Origin: Paraclostridium ghonii
GTDB lineage: Bacteria; Bacillota; Clostridia; Peptostreptococcales; Peptostreptococcaceae
Length of the DNA stretch: 28,981 nt
Direction of reading: 5' to 3'
NCBI RefSeq assembly: GCF_023653455.1
Contig: NZ_JAKEDR010000020.1
Coordinates: 1 to 28,981, forward strand
The notes beneath the pieces were generated by a model. The model worked only from the letters and a program-made list of their open reading frames with translations, was not told where the DNA came from and searched no databases. Below, in pieces: positions 8,914-17,370 of this stretch (its first letter is position 1; the number at the start of each line of letters is the position of its first letter). The position numbers and the translations under genes are program-made.

Positions 8914-8945
8914 AAAAATCACCCAACAAAAGTCAGGTGATTTTT
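8914..8945 (-). terminator. Intrinsic terminator after the M20 peptidase
   Basis: Ten-base arms AAAAATCACC and GGTGATTTTT enclose a 12-base loop and run into T residues on the minus strand, about 30 bp after the stop codon. Confidence 0.85.
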
Positions 8946-8976
8946 ATATTCTATCATATATTCAATTAATATTCAA

Positions 8977-10092
8977 TTAAGCTTCTTTAATTATTTCTAA
9001 TACAGCTCTTGAAGAGTTTATTATATCTTCTATAGCTATATACTCTTCTAGAGTATGAGCATTTTTCATACCTATTCCTAGGTTTATAGCTTTTATTCCA
9101 TTTCCATTTAATACGTTAGTATCGCTTCCTCCACCTGTTGCAGCTGTATATGCATCTATTCCTAAGTTAGAGAATGCTCTTTTAGCAAGTTCTACTATTT
9201 CTGCATTATCATCCATTTTAAATGGTGCATAACATCTATTTACATTAGCTATTACTTCTGCTCCCATAGCTTCTCCTGCTTTTTTAAACGCTTCTACCAT
9301 ATGATTAGTTTGAGCTTCTAATTTAACTATTTCTAAACTTCTTGCTTCTGCAACTATTTCAAGTTCTGGCATAACTATGTTAGTAGCTATTCCTCCTTTA
9401 ACTATACCTATATTTGCAGTAGTTTCTTCATCTATTCTTGATAATTTCATATTTTCTATAGCTTTAGAAGCAACCATTATAGCACTTACTCCATTTTCTG
9501 GTTGTAATCCTGCATGTGCTGGTTTGCCTTTTATCGTTATTTCTATTTTATCTTGAGCTGGAGCTTTTGTTATTATTTCTCCTGGAGATCCACCACTATC
9601 TAAAACGAATGCAAAATCCGCACTCACTTTAGAGTAATCTAAGTATTGAGCTCCAAATAATCCCCCTTCTTCCCATATAGAAAATACTACTTCTATATCA
9701 GCATGATCTATATTGTTTTCTTTTATAATTCTTAACGCCTCTAGTATAGCTGCTATTCCAGCTTTATCATCAGAACCTAGAACTGTAGTTCCATCACTTT
9801 TTATTATTCCAGCAGCTTCATCTATTATAGGTTTTATACCTTCCCCCGGGCTAACTGTATCCATGTGTGAACTAAATAATACAGTTTTACCTTCTCTATT
9901 TCCTTTTAATTTAGCTATTATGTTTCCTGTTTCTCCCCCAACTTTTGTTCCAGCTTCATCTATAAAAACCTCACATCCTATATCTTCTAACTTCGATACT
10001 AAAGCCTTTGCAACTTTTCCTTCCTTAGATGAAAGACTATCTATTTTTACTAATTCAATAAATTCATCTATTACTCTTTGTTTGTTTATCAT
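8977..10092 (-). CDS. M20 family metallopeptidase, PepT-like
   Basis: This 371-residue cytoplasmic zinc aminopeptidase-like protein belongs to the M20 family and most resembles the peptidase T-like (PepT2) group, so it probably trims short peptides. The di-metal ligands are all present: H76xD78 in SSHMDTV, D108 in GSDDKAG, the E141-E142 pair in WEEGG, D165 in VLDSGG, and H346 in KNAHTLEE. The dimerisation (lid) domain occupies about 180-295. TAAGGAGGAG precedes the ATG. It has a good sigma-A promoter of its own and a terminator. The exact substrate (tripeptides or another amide) is not determined by sequence. Confidence 0.92.
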   Translation of the reverse strand: MINKQRVIDEFIELVKIDSLSSKEGKVAKALVSKLEDIGCEVFIDEAGTKVGGETGNIIAKLKGNREGKTVLFSSHMDTVSPGEGIKPIIDEAAGIIKSDGTTVLGSDDKAGIAAILEALRIIKENNIDHADIEVVFSIWEEGGLFGAQYLDYSKVSADFAFVLDSGGSPGEIITKAPAQDKIEITIKGKPAHAGLQPENGVSAIMVASKAIENMKLSRIDEETTANIGIVKGGIATNIVMPELEIVAEARSLEIVKLEAQTNHMVEAFKKAGEAMGAEVIANVNRCYAPFKMDDNAEIVELAKRAFSNLGIDAYTAATGGGSDTNVLNGNGIKAINLGIGMKNAHTLEEYIAIEDIINSSRAVLEIIKEA

Positions 10093-10126
10093 ATTAAATC
10101 TCCTCCTTAGTTTAACTTATATATAC

Positions 10127-10155
10127 ATTGTAGTTTATATTTTTGCCTTTTTCAA
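10127..10155 (-). promoter_or_regulatory. Sigma-A promoter for the M20 peptidase
   Basis: The minus strand reads TTGAAA (10155-10150), a 17-base spacer, and TACAAT (10132-10127), about 35 bp before the start codon. Spacing and both hexamers are close to consensus. Confidence 0.75.
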
Positions 10156-10187
10156 CTGAAAACGATATTCCACGAGCCTATAATAAC

Positions 10188-11282
10188 TTATTTTATAATT
10201 TTTCTAGTTCTAGAATCTACAATGCATATCCAGTATCCTAACTTATCACTTCTATCATCGCAAGGTTTATACATGTCAAAACCTGTATGCCCTTGATCTG
10301 GTTGCTCACTTTTATTTCCTGGAATCGCGTATATATAGTTTTTACGTTTATTATAATCATCATATTGTACTCCAAATAAGTAATGTCTATATCTATATGC
10401 TTGTAGAACTATATCACTATACATGGTATAGTTTAAAGTATTTACATATCCTAAATAAGGCATTGTATAACCACACATAGTCATTGGTGTTATTTCAATT
10501 TTCCACCATCTAGTATTATCAAAACTTTCATTTACAAATGGTTTTACCTCTTTAAACATTTTTAACCCTTTTTTTATTTGTCTAGGCATTAATAAATTTC
10601 TTACTTTAGTTGTCTCTGCTTCTTCATATTCTACATCTTCTCTTACTTGTCTTATATCCTCAACCTGCTTACTGTGTTTTTTTTGAGTTTGATTTCTTTG
10701 ACTATTAGATGCGTATTCTTTATTAGGTTCTCTGTATTCCTGTTCAATTTCTTCTTTTTGATCTTCTTCATCTTCTATTTCAATATATTCTAAATACTCA
10801 TATTCATATTCAGAATCTCCATCTTCTACATCAATATACTCTACTTCCTCATATTCATATTCAGAGTCTTCTACTTCTTCATATTCTCCATATTCTTCGT
10901 TTTCAGCAAATATTAACTCCTCATAATTATCCAATTTGCTTCCTTTAAAGCCTATTAAAGGAATACTCTTTTCATATGTTAAAGCTACAGATTTAATATT
11001 TGAAGTATTTTCATCTAAACTTAAAGCAAATTCCCCTTTTCCTTGCTCGCTTAAAACTATATTCCCTAAATCTACAATATTATAATCATCCAATATAGCA
11101 ACTACCTTATATCCTTCTCTAACATATTTTAAGTTTTCTACATAAAGAGCAACCAATGATTTATCTTCTGTAACTTCAACTTTTGCAAAAGCTTTAGGTA
11201 ATACCCTGTCTTTGTATCTGAAATTCATATCCTTGGCTTCTAAAATTATATAATCTCTTTTATATTTCTTTTTAGTACTCAA
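10188..11282 (-). CDS. Unknown protein with an acidic tandem repeat and a conserved clostridial C-terminal domain
   Basis: The function is unknown to me. The 364-residue protein has three parts. Residues 1-120 form a beta-rich domain. Residues about 125-185 are an extremely acidic, tyrosine-rich stretch with a tandem 17-residue unit (D139-G155 and D156-E172, both starting DSEYEYE). Residues about 240-364 form a Trp/Tyr-rich domain with RWWKIEI, HYLFGVQYDD, YIYAIPG and GYWICIVD. That last domain resembles a module seen at the C-terminus of various uncharacterised clostridial proteins. There is no signal peptide or membrane segment. The start is TTG (11280-11282), supported by GGGGGGAT a few bases upstream; the first ATG, 18 codons later, has no usable spacing. 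The gene sits just after rsmA, where Bacillus carries yabG and veg, but homology to those is not apparent. Confidence 0.85.
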   Translation of the reverse strand: MSTKKKYKRDYIILEAKDMNFRYKDRVLPKAFAKVEVTEDKSLVALYVENLKYVREGYKVVAILDDYNIVDLGNIVLSEQGKGEFALSLDENTSNIKSVALTYEKSIPLIGFKGSKLDNYEELIFAENEEYGEYEEVEDSEYEYEEVEYIDVEDGDSEYEYEYLEYIEIEDEEDQKEEIEQEYREPNKEYASNSQRNQTQKKHSKQVEDIRQVREDVEYEEAETTKVRNLLMPRQIKKGLKMFKEVKPFVNESFDNTRWWKIEITPMTMCGYTMPYLGYVNTLNYTMYSDIVLQAYRYRHYLFGVQYDDYNKRKNYIYAIPGNKSEQPDQGHTGFDMYKPCDDRSDKLGYWICIVDSRTRKIIK

Positions 11283-11337
11283 AGTTATCCCCCCTATAAA
11301 ATATAAGTCCCTCTAAACATTATATGTTTGGACATGT

Positions 11338-11371
11338 AAAAAAGTACCTTCTATTTAGAAGGTACTTTTTT
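11338..11371 (-). terminator. Intrinsic terminator overlapping the end of rsmA
   Basis: Perfect 16-base arms (11338-11353 and 11356-11371) with a two-base centre carry A-runs and T-runs at the ends. The 5' arm on the minus strand contains the last codons and TAG stop of rsmA. The 3' arm ends in TTTTTT. Confidence 0.85.
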
Positions 11372-12220
11372 ATTTACACAATTTGCAAGATTTGCAAATT
11401 CTTCTATAGATAGAGTTTCACCTCTTCTTTTTTCATCTATATTAGCCTCTTGTAAAACTTCTCTTATTTCATCTTTATTTAAAAAGCCTAATGTTCCTAA
11501 TGCATTTAACAATGTCTTTCTTCTTTGTCCAAATGATGCTTTTACAGTTTTAAAGAATATCTCTTCATTATCTACAATATATTTTCTTTCTTCTCTTACA
11601 TGAAGCCCTATAACCGTTGAATCAACATTTGGTTGAGGTATAAACATATGTCTAGGAGCCTTAGCAACTATCTCTGTGTCACAATAGTATTGAACTGCTA
11701 CAGATAAAGCCCCATAATCTTTAGTTCCAGGCCCTGCATTCATTCTATCTGCAACTTCTTTTTGTACCATAACTACTATGTCTGTTACAGGTATGTCTTC
11801 TTCTAGAAATTTCATAACTATAGGAGTTGTAATATAATATGGAAGGTTTGCTACTAATTTAACAGGACCTCCACTTAATTTTTCTTTTACTAGTTCTTCT
11901 ACATTTACTTTTAATATGTCTTGATTAACAACTTCTATATTTTCAAATTCATTTAAAGTATCCTTTAGTATAGGGATTAAAGTTTTGTCTATTTCTATAG
12001 CTACTACTTTATCTGCAACTTTTCCCATTTCACGAGTAAGAGTTCCAATACCTGGCCCTACTTCTATTATCTTATCTCCTTTTGAAAGTCTAGCTCCATC
12101 TAATATTCTATCTATTACATTATCATCTATTAAAAAGTTTTGTCCTAATGACTTAGAAAATTTAAACCCATGTTTATCTACTAATTCTTTGGTTTTTCCA
12201 TGTGACGAAAGTCTATCCAT
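11351..12220 (-). CDS. rsmA: 16S rRNA A1518/A1519 N6-dimethyltransferase
   Basis: RsmA (KsgA) dimethylates two adjacent adenosines in the 3' terminal helix of 16S rRNA late in 30S assembly. Signature parts are GQNFLIDDNVI (26-36), the SAM-binding loop EVGPGIGTLTREM (53-65), the NLPYYITTPI catalytic motif of the N6-adenine methylase fold, and an all-helical C-terminal domain including FGQRRKTLLNAL. The 289-residue length is normal. TAAGGAG precedes the ATG. It follows rnmV by 28 bp in one operon, pairing 5S and 16S maturation, as in Bacillus. Its last six codons (K-K-V-P-S-K) and stop form half of the terminator stem. Confidence 0.98.
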   Translation of the reverse strand: MDRLSSHGKTKELVDKHGFKFSKSLGQNFLIDDNVIDRILDGARLSKGDKIIEVGPGIGTLTREMGKVADKVVAIEIDKTLIPILKDTLNEFENIEVVNQDILKVNVEELVKEKLSGGPVKLVANLPYYITTPIVMKFLEEDIPVTDIVVMVQKEVADRMNAGPGTKDYGALSVAVQYYCDTEIVAKAPRHMFIPQPNVDSTVIGLHVREERKYIVDNEEIFFKTVKASFGQRRKTLLNALGTLGFLNKDEIREVLQEANIDEKRRGETLSIEEFANLANCVNKKVPSK

Positions 12221-12248
12221 ATTTTATCTCCTTATGTTTATATTGTTT

Positions 12249-12779
12249 TTATAAAGTTTCTAAAGATTTATCAAATTCTTCTCTGCTAACTCCATAATTA
12301 TTTAGCCTATTTAAAAACTGTTTTGCATTTCCGTATCCTATACCTAGTATCATACCTAGTTTATCTCTTCTATGCGATGCATCCTCATTTCCTATAAGCC
12401 CATTTCTTATTAAATCTACTTGTCCGAATTCATCTCTTTTATCTGTACTTTCTGTTCTAACTTTTTCAAGAGCTCTTCTTATACTCTCTGGAGTTGCATT
12501 CTCAATACCTATATCTCCATTTTTCTTAGCTTCTGCTCTCGGTAAAAATGCATGTTTACATCCTGGAACTTCTGCAGCTATCTTTTTTCTTATTTTTTCT
12601 CCTGCAAAATCTGGATCAGTAAATATTATGACTCCTCTTCTATCTTGTGCTGATTTTATTCTTTCCATAACTCCCTTAGGAAATCCAAATCCACCTGTAG
12701 TTATTAATTCAGCTTCTACTGCTCTTTTTACAGCCGTTACATCATCTCTTCCTTCTACTACTATTATTTCCTTTATCAT
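12249..12779 (-). CDS. rnmV: Ribonuclease M5 (5S rRNA maturation)
   Basis: RNase M5 cuts both strands of the 5S rRNA precursor helix to give mature ends; this window contains one of its targets at 28686-28802. The 176-residue protein begins with a Toprim domain, with VVEGRDD (7-13) and the FTDPDFAGEKIR acidic motif (about 53-64). A C-terminal RNA-binding domain contains GIENATPESIRRAL and GNEDASHRRDKLG. AAAAGGTGAT lies before the ATG. It is the first gene of an rnmV-rsmA operon with its own sigma-A promoter. Confidence 0.97.
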   Translation of the reverse strand: MIKEIIVVEGRDDVTAVKRAVEAELITTGGFGFPKGVMERIKSAQDRRGVIIFTDPDFAGEKIRKKIAAEVPGCKHAFLPRAEAKKNGDIGIENATPESIRRALEKVRTESTDKRDEFGQVDLIRNGLIGNEDASHRRDKLGMILGIGYGNAKQFLNRLNNYGVSREEFDKSLETL

Positions 12780-12817
12780 ATAATCACCTTTTCGCTCATT
12801 TTACTTAATATCTTTAT

Positions 12818-12846
12818 ATTTTAAGCGTTATGATAAATTTTATCAA
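12818..12846 (-). promoter_or_regulatory. Sigma-A promoter for rnmV-rsmA
   Basis: The minus strand reads TTGATA (12846-12841), a 17-base spacer, and TAAAAT (12823-12818), about 40 bp before rnmV. A palindrome with arms TGATAAA and TTTATCA overlaps the -35 box and could be an operator. Confidence 0.75.
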
Positions 12847-12925
12847 GGCTTCAAATTATATTACTCTTTAATTAAAACTATTTTAAATAAAAAATTCTCT
12901 TTTCTTAAACAGCTTTCTCATTTGC

Positions 12926-12971
12926 GTAAAAAATGGGGTATCTAAAAGTAAATATTTTTAGATACCCCATT
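12926..12971 (-). terminator. Intrinsic terminator after tatD
   Basis: Perfect 16-base arms (12932-12947 and 12956-12971, containing GGGGTATC and GATACCCC) with an eight-base loop are followed by TTTTTT-rich sequence on the minus strand. It starts four bases after the tatD stop and closes the metG-tatD operon. Confidence 0.92.
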
Positions 12972-12974
12972 ATA

Positions 12975-13745
12975 TTAATTTATATTAAAAAATCTCTTAG
13001 CATTTTCTTTTGTAACTTCACAAACTTTTTCGTATGAAATTCCTTTTTCTTGAGCTATTTTATCAGCTACAAATTGAACTAAAGAAGGATCATTCCTTTT
13101 CCCTCTATGTGGCTCTGGAGCCATATATGGAGAATCTGTCTCTATAAGTAAATACTCAAGAGGTATTTCTTTAACTACTTCTTTAGTTTTTTTATTATTT
13201 TTAAATGTTACTGTTCCTGGGATAGATATTAAACATCCCATTTTTACATATTCTTTAGCAAGTTCTACATTCCCACTATAACAGTGAAGTACACATCCTA
13301 TTTCTTTAGATTTTATTTCTTTTATTATTTCAAATGTGTCTCCATGTGCATCTCTATCGTGAATTATTATAGGTAACTTAAGTTCATTAGCTAGTTCTAC
13401 TTGTCTTTTAAACCATTTCTTTTGAATTTCTCTAGGAGAATTATCATAATAGTAATCTAATCCTATTTCACCTATAGCTCTTACTTTTTCATTTTCAGTA
13501 GCAAGAATTCTTAAAGTGTCGATATCACCTTCAGTCATCTCTCCTACATCATGAGGATGTACCCCTACTGCTGCGTATATAAAATCATATTTATTTGCTA
13601 ATTCTATACTGCTTTTAGATGTTTCTATACATGCTCCTGGGTTTAAAACTAAATCTACACCTTTATCTTTTAATGATTTTATTAAATCTTCTCTATCTTC
13701 ATCAAATCTTTCATCATTTAAATGTGCATGTGAGTCAAATAACAT
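12975..13745 (-). CDS. tatD: TatD family metal-dependent hydrolase (DNase)
   Basis: This TIM-barrel hydrolase of the TatD (YabD/YcfH) family includes Mg-dependent 3'-5' DNA exonucleases. The 256 residues carry all the metal-site motifs: DSHAHLND (4-11), GEIGLDYYYDNSP, IIHDRDAHGDTF, LHCYSGNVELA, and ETDSPYMAPEPHRGKRNDP near the C-terminus. It lies 12 bp behind metG, and its AAGGAG site overlaps the end of that gap, so it should be governed by the Met T-box. The metG-tatD order is conserved in Firmicutes near oriC. The cellular role (DNA turnover, or quality control of unusual nucleotides) is not settled for the family. Confidence 0.95.
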   Translation of the reverse strand: MLFDSHAHLNDERFDEDREDLIKSLKDKGVDLVLNPGACIETSKSSIELANKYDFIYAAVGVHPHDVGEMTEGDIDTLRILATENEKVRAIGEIGLDYYYDNSPREIQKKWFKRQVELANELKLPIIIHDRDAHGDTFEIIKEIKSKEIGCVLHCYSGNVELAKEYVKMGCLISIPGTVTFKNNKKTKEVVKEIPLEYLLIETDSPYMAPEPHRGKRNDPSLVQFVADKIAQEKGISYEKVCEVTKENAKRFFNIN

Positions 13746-13757
13746 ATTGTCATCTCC

Positions 13758-15692
13758 TTATCTAACTTCGCAACCTTCTCTAGCGCCTTGTGTAAATGGT
13801 ACAACTAAGTCATCTCCATTGTCCCCAGCAACTAATATCATACCTTGTGATTCAACCCCTCTTAATTTAACAGATTTTAAATTACATACTACTGTAACTT
13901 CTTTTCCTATTAAATCTTCTGGCTTATACCATTTAGCTATTCCTGAAACTATTTGTCTTGTTTCTGGACCTATTTTCACTTGTGAAACTAAAAGTTTATC
14001 TGCTTTTGGGTGTTTTTCACAGTTTATAACTTTACCTATTCTAAGCTCAATTTTATCTAAATCATCTATAGATATTTCTTCTTTATGCTCTAAAGGAGCT
14101 TCGACTTCTTCTTTTTTATCGCAAAATAACTCTTGTAATTCTTCCACTTCTTTTTCCACATCTAATCTTGGGAATAAGGCATTACCTTTTTCAACTTTTG
14201 TGTTTTCCTTTATTAATCCAAAAGTTTTAGTGCTTTCCCAAGTCATTAAATTCTCATCATTTATTCCTAATTGATTATATATATTTTTAGCAGTATCATT
14301 CATAACCGGATTTATAAGTGTTGCTACTATTCTTATAGATTCACATAAATTATATAAAACTGCATCTAGCTCATCTTTTTTAGCTTCATCTTTAGCTAAA
14401 GCCCAAGGCATAGTCTCATCTATATATTTATTAGTTCTTCTTATTAATTTCCAAACAGATTCTAGTGCTTCATGGAATTGAAGTTTATCCATTTCTATTT
14501 CAAAGTTTTCTACTGAATTTTTAGCTGTTTGTTTTAAACTTTCATCAAAATCAGTACTTACTTTCGGCATTGGTATTATTCCATCATTATACTTCTCAAC
14601 CATAGAAACAGTTCTACTTACTAAGTTTCCTAAATCATTAGCTAAGTCTGAATTTATTCTTGTTATGAAGTTTTTGTGATTGTAGCTTCCATCTTGACCA
14701 AATGCAAACTCTCTTAATAAGAAATATTTAAGAGTATCTACACCATATCTTTCTATCATAGGTTCTGGATAAACTACATTTCCTTTAGATTTACTCATTT
14801 TATCATTATCAAATAATATCCATCCATGTCCATATACTTGTGTAGGAACTTCTTCACCTAAAGCCATAAGTATAGCTGGCCATATTATAGTATGGAATCT
14901 AGTTATTTCTTTAGCTGTTAAATGTACTGTTGCTGGCCAATATTTTTTATATTCAGAATCATCTTCACTCATATATCCTAAAGCTGTTATGTAGTTACAT
15001 AACGCATCTACCCAAACATATATAACGTGTTTTTCATCAAAAGGAACTTTTATTCCCCAATCAAATGTAGTTCTAGTTACACATAAATCTTCTAATCCTT
15101 TATCTAAAAAGTTTGCAACCATTTCATTTGTTCTAGATGCTGGTAAACAGAAGTTAGGTTTAGCAAATAATTCTCTTAATCTATCTTCATATTTAGATAA
15201 TTTAAAGAAATAAGCTTCTTCCTTAGCTATATAAGTTTCTCTTTTACAATCAGGACATTTATTTCCTTCTAACAACTGAGACTCTGTCCAGAAGCTTTCA
15301 CAAGGAGTACAGTATCTTCCTTCATAAGATCCTTTATATATATCGCCTTGTTCATATAACTTAGTAAATATTTTTTGTATTATAACTTCATGTCTATTTT
15401 CTGTAGTTCTTATAAAATCATCATAAGATATGTCCATTTTTTCCCATAAAGTTTTTATATCAGCTATCATTCCGTCAAGATATTCTATTTCTGTCATTCC
15501 TTTTTCTTTAGCTTTTGTTTGTATTTTTTCTCCGTGTTCATCTGTTCCTGTTAAAAACTTTACATCATATCCACAAAAACGCTTAAATCTTGCAATAGCA
15601 TCTGCTGCAACCGTTGTGTAAGTATGTCCTATATGTAAATTTCCACTTGGGTAATATATAGGAGTTGTAACGTAAAAAGTTGGTTTTGTCAT
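13758..15692 (-). CDS. metG: Methionyl-tRNA synthetase
   Basis: MetG charges tRNA-Met with methionine for initiation and elongation. The 644 residues comprise the class I catalytic domain with LHIGH (19-23) and KMSKS (298-302), and a zinc knuckle inserted at 128-149 with C128xxC131 and C146xxC149. An anticodon-binding helical domain follows, then a C-terminal tRNA-binding OB fold (about 540-644) that starts [14 protein letters not shown]. The attached OB domain is usual for the Bacillus/Clostridium type. AAGGAGG precedes the ATG. It is controlled by a T-box with an AUG specifier and is co-transcribed with tatD. Confidence 0.99.
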   Translation of the reverse strand: MTKPTFYVTTPIYYPSGNLHIGHTYTTVAADAIARFKRFCGYDVKFLTGTDEHGEKIQTKAKEKGMTEIEYLDGMIADIKTLWEKMDISYDDFIRTTENRHEVIIQKIFTKLYEQGDIYKGSYEGRYCTPCESFWTESQLLEGNKCPDCKRETYIAKEEAYFFKLSKYEDRLRELFAKPNFCLPASRTNEMVANFLDKGLEDLCVTRTTFDWGIKVPFDEKHVIYVWVDALCNYITALGYMSEDDSEYKKYWPATVHLTAKEITRFHTIIWPAILMALGEEVPTQVYGHGWILFDNDKMSKSKGNVVYPEPMIERYGVDTLKYFLLREFAFGQDGSYNHKNFITRINSDLANDLGNLVSRTVSMVEKYNDGIIPMPKVSTDFDESLKQTAKNSVENFEIEMDKLQFHEALESVWKLIRRTNKYIDETMPWALAKDEAKKDELDAVLYNLCESIRIVATLINPVMNDTAKNIYNQLGINDENLMTWESTKTFGLIKENTKVEKGNALFPRLDVEKEVEELQELFCDKKEEVEAPLEHKEEISIDDLDKIELRIGKVINCEKHPKADKLLVSQVKIGPETRQIVSGIAKWYKPEDLIGKEVTVVCNLKSVKLRGVESQGMILVAGDNGDDLVVPFTQGAREGCEVR

Positions 15693-15731
15693 TTATAATG
15701 CCTCCTTAAATTTATATTTTCTCTATAAAAT

Positions 15732-15767
15732 AAAAAACTCGCCTCCTATGATATACATAGGGGCGAG
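15732..15767 (-). terminator. Conditional terminator of the metG T-box
   Basis: A 12-bp stem with one bulged A (CTCGCCCCTATG with CATAGGAGGCGAG) and a five-base loop is followed by TTTTTT. Its 5' arm lies directly after the T-box sequence, as needed for switching. Confidence 0.9.
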
Positions 15768-15990
15768 GTTATATTCGCGGTACCACCCTAATTACCTAAA
15801 TATATAAAATTATATATTAGATATCTTAAAAGACGATAACGAGTCCATCCGTTTTATCTTAAAAATAGACTTAATCCATTATTCGGATAAAATAGCTCCA
15901 AGACCATATTCAATAACTCTTTTAACGCTAGCTTTCACCTTACCTAGCTCTCTGTAGAAAAAATTATTATTTACTCATCTCTTCATAGCT
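15732..15990 (-). promoter_or_regulatory. T-box riboswitch, methionine specific
   Basis: This leader senses uncharged tRNA-Met and turns on metG-tatD. The T-box core AGGGTGGTACCGCG occupies about 15776-15789 on the minus strand. Upstream are the Stem I features: GATGAGTAAAT near the base, AGAGAGCTAGG followed by GGTGAAAGCTAGC, and the specifier region GAATATGGTC, in which ATG (15907-15905) is the Met codon. The leader ends in a terminator stem (15738-15767) whose 5' side overlaps the region that would otherwise pair with the T-box in the antiterminator. With the promoter and the region up to 16139 this accounts for the 447-bp gap between metG and spmB. Confidence 0.93.
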
Positions 15991-16068
15991 TAATTAATTA
16001 TTATAATTAACATAAATTATATGTTATATTCATTGTTTTTTAAATTTTTTATTAACCTATTAAGCTTA

Positions 16069-16097
16069 ATTTTATTAAATTTACTACATTATGTCAA
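16069..16097 (-). promoter_or_regulatory. Sigma-A promoter for the metG leader
   Basis: A consensus TTGACA (16097-16092), a 17-base spacer and TAAAAT (16074-16069) give a start near 16062, about 370 bases before metG. It lies about 42 bp beyond the spmB stop. Confidence 0.8.
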
Positions 16098-16139
16098 TGT
16101 AATTTTATAAGCATTTCTGAATCAAGTGCATAAGTAGGT

Positions 16140-16664
16140 TTAAGTGAATAATATGTAACATATAAATACTGCTGCTAATACTCCAGCTATGTGACTCATC
16201 ATGGCACATGCTAAGGTATGTCTTGTATTTTTAATTTTTAAACTTCCAAAATATATAGCCATTGTATAAAATATTGTTTCTGATGCTCCAACTATAGTCG
16301 CACCCATTTTTTCAACCAAATTTCCAATTCCTACTCTACCTGCAAGTTCATTGTACATTCCTAAAGCTCCACTTCCTGATAGGGGCTTTACTATTATAAG
16401 ACCTATTAATTCTTTAGGTATGCTAAATAAATCAGCTATAGGTTTAAATATAAACTCTAACATATCTATACCTTTACCACTTTTAAATATTCCTATAGCT
16501 AAAAATATTCCTATTATGTACGGAAGTATACTCCATGTAGCTTTTAATCCATCTATCGCTCCTTTAACAAAACTGTCATATATGTCTACACCCTTTATTT
16601 TTCCATGAACTACAATTCCTAAAATAATTATTGGTATTATAGAGTTTGAAAATAAATCAAGCAT
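16140..16664 (-). CDS. spmB: Spore maturation protein B
   Basis: SpmB is an integral membrane protein with a Gate (nucleoside-recognition-like) domain, needed with SpmA for normal spore core dehydration and heat resistance. The 174-residue protein has several hydrophobic helices and the characteristic central segment VKPLSGSGALGMYNEL (about 92-107). The start codon overlaps the spmA stop (TAATG), so the pair is translationally coupled; AAGGAGG precedes the ATG. In Bacillus spmAB is transcribed in the mother cell under sigma-E and is usually followed by other genes; here it stands as a two-gene unit between pncB and metG. I see no clear terminator after it. Confidence 0.96.
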   Translation of the reverse strand: MLDLFSNSIIPIIILGIVVHGKIKGVDIYDSFVKGAIDGLKATWSILPYIIGIFLAIGIFKSGKGIDMLEFIFKPIADLFSIPKELIGLIIVKPLSGSGALGMYNELAGRVGIGNLVEKMGATIVGASETIFYTMAIYFGSLKIKNTRHTLACAMMSHIAGVLAAVFICYILFT

Positions 16665-17242
16665 TATTTATACCTCCTTCTTTGAAGGAATTTGCAGCTT
16701 GTAATTGCGATTACAGTCGATACAATTGTTGCAAATAAAGTTGATATTATTATTTCTCCAGGATTTGATGCTCCTTTATCTAGCCTTAGTTTAATCATCG
16801 TAAACGGAATAATCTGTATAGAAGAAATATTTATTACTAAAAACATAATCATATCATTTGTAGCTGTATCTTTTTTATTATTTAAAGTCTGTAGTTCCTT
16901 CATAGCTTTTAATCCAAATGCAGTTGCTCCATTTCCAGCTCCTAGCATATTTAAAACCATATTCATAACTATATATGACATAGCTTTGTGACCCTTTGGA
17001 ATTGATGGAAATAATTTTTTTAATATGGGATATAAAATATCTCCTATTTTATTTATTAGCCCAGAATCTTTAGCTATATTCATAATTCCCATCCAAAGGG
17101 CCATTATTCCAGCTAAACTAAATGCAAATTCAATACCTTTAGATGCTTCATTTAATATAACTTCATTTAACTGTCCTAAATTGTTTGTAAACACGCTCCC
17201 AATTATCCCAATGAAGATCATCCAAAACCATATTTTTCCCAT
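16664..17242 (-). CDS. spmA: Spore maturation protein A
   Basis: SpmA partners SpmB in the spore membrane for core dehydration. The 192 residues contain an N-terminal hydrophobic helix, then a Gate-type domain with FSLAGIMALWMGIMNIAKDSG (about 41-61), the NMVLNMLGAGNGATAFGLKAM segment (about 111-131), and a C-terminal hydrophobic helix. AGAGGGGGAG precedes the ATG. It diverges from pncB with 128 bp between them. Confidence 0.96.
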   Translation of the reverse strand: MGKIWFWMIFIGIIGSVFTNNLGQLNEVILNEASKGIEFAFSLAGIMALWMGIMNIAKDSGLINKIGDILYPILKKLFPSIPKGHKAMSYIVMNMVLNMLGAGNGATAFGLKAMKELQTLNNKKDTATNDMIMFLVINISSIQIIPFTMIKLRLDKGASNPGEIIISTLFATIVSTVIAITSCKFLQRRRYK

Positions 17243-17263
17243 AGTAATCTCCCCCTCTTATGA

Positions 17264-17291
17264 ATTTTATGATAGTAAGTTGCTATATTAT
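17264..17291 (-). promoter_or_regulatory. Possible sigma-E promoter for spmAB
   Basis: The minus strand has ATA (17291-17289), 17 bases, then CATAAAAT (17271-17264), about 22 bp before spmA. This is close to the sigma-E pattern (ATA, 16-18 bases, CATACANT) and fits the known timing of spmAB, but such motifs are weak in AT-rich DNA. Confidence 0.35.
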
Positions 17292-17370
17292 ACTTGAAAC
17301 TTATCCTATATTATGTTTTAGTATACTTATGTAATTTTTTTATATTTTTAGGGTAATAAGGAGATATATA

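Noticed and set aside
9713..10159. 148-codon plus-strand ORF opposite the M20 peptidase
   Set aside because: It is a shadow of the real gene on the other strand; its sequence is low complexity and it has no ribosome site.
13747..14274. 175-codon plus-strand ORF opposite metG
   Set aside because: It is the antisense of the conserved tRNA-binding domain of metG, Ser/Thr/Pro-rich as expected for a shadow frame.
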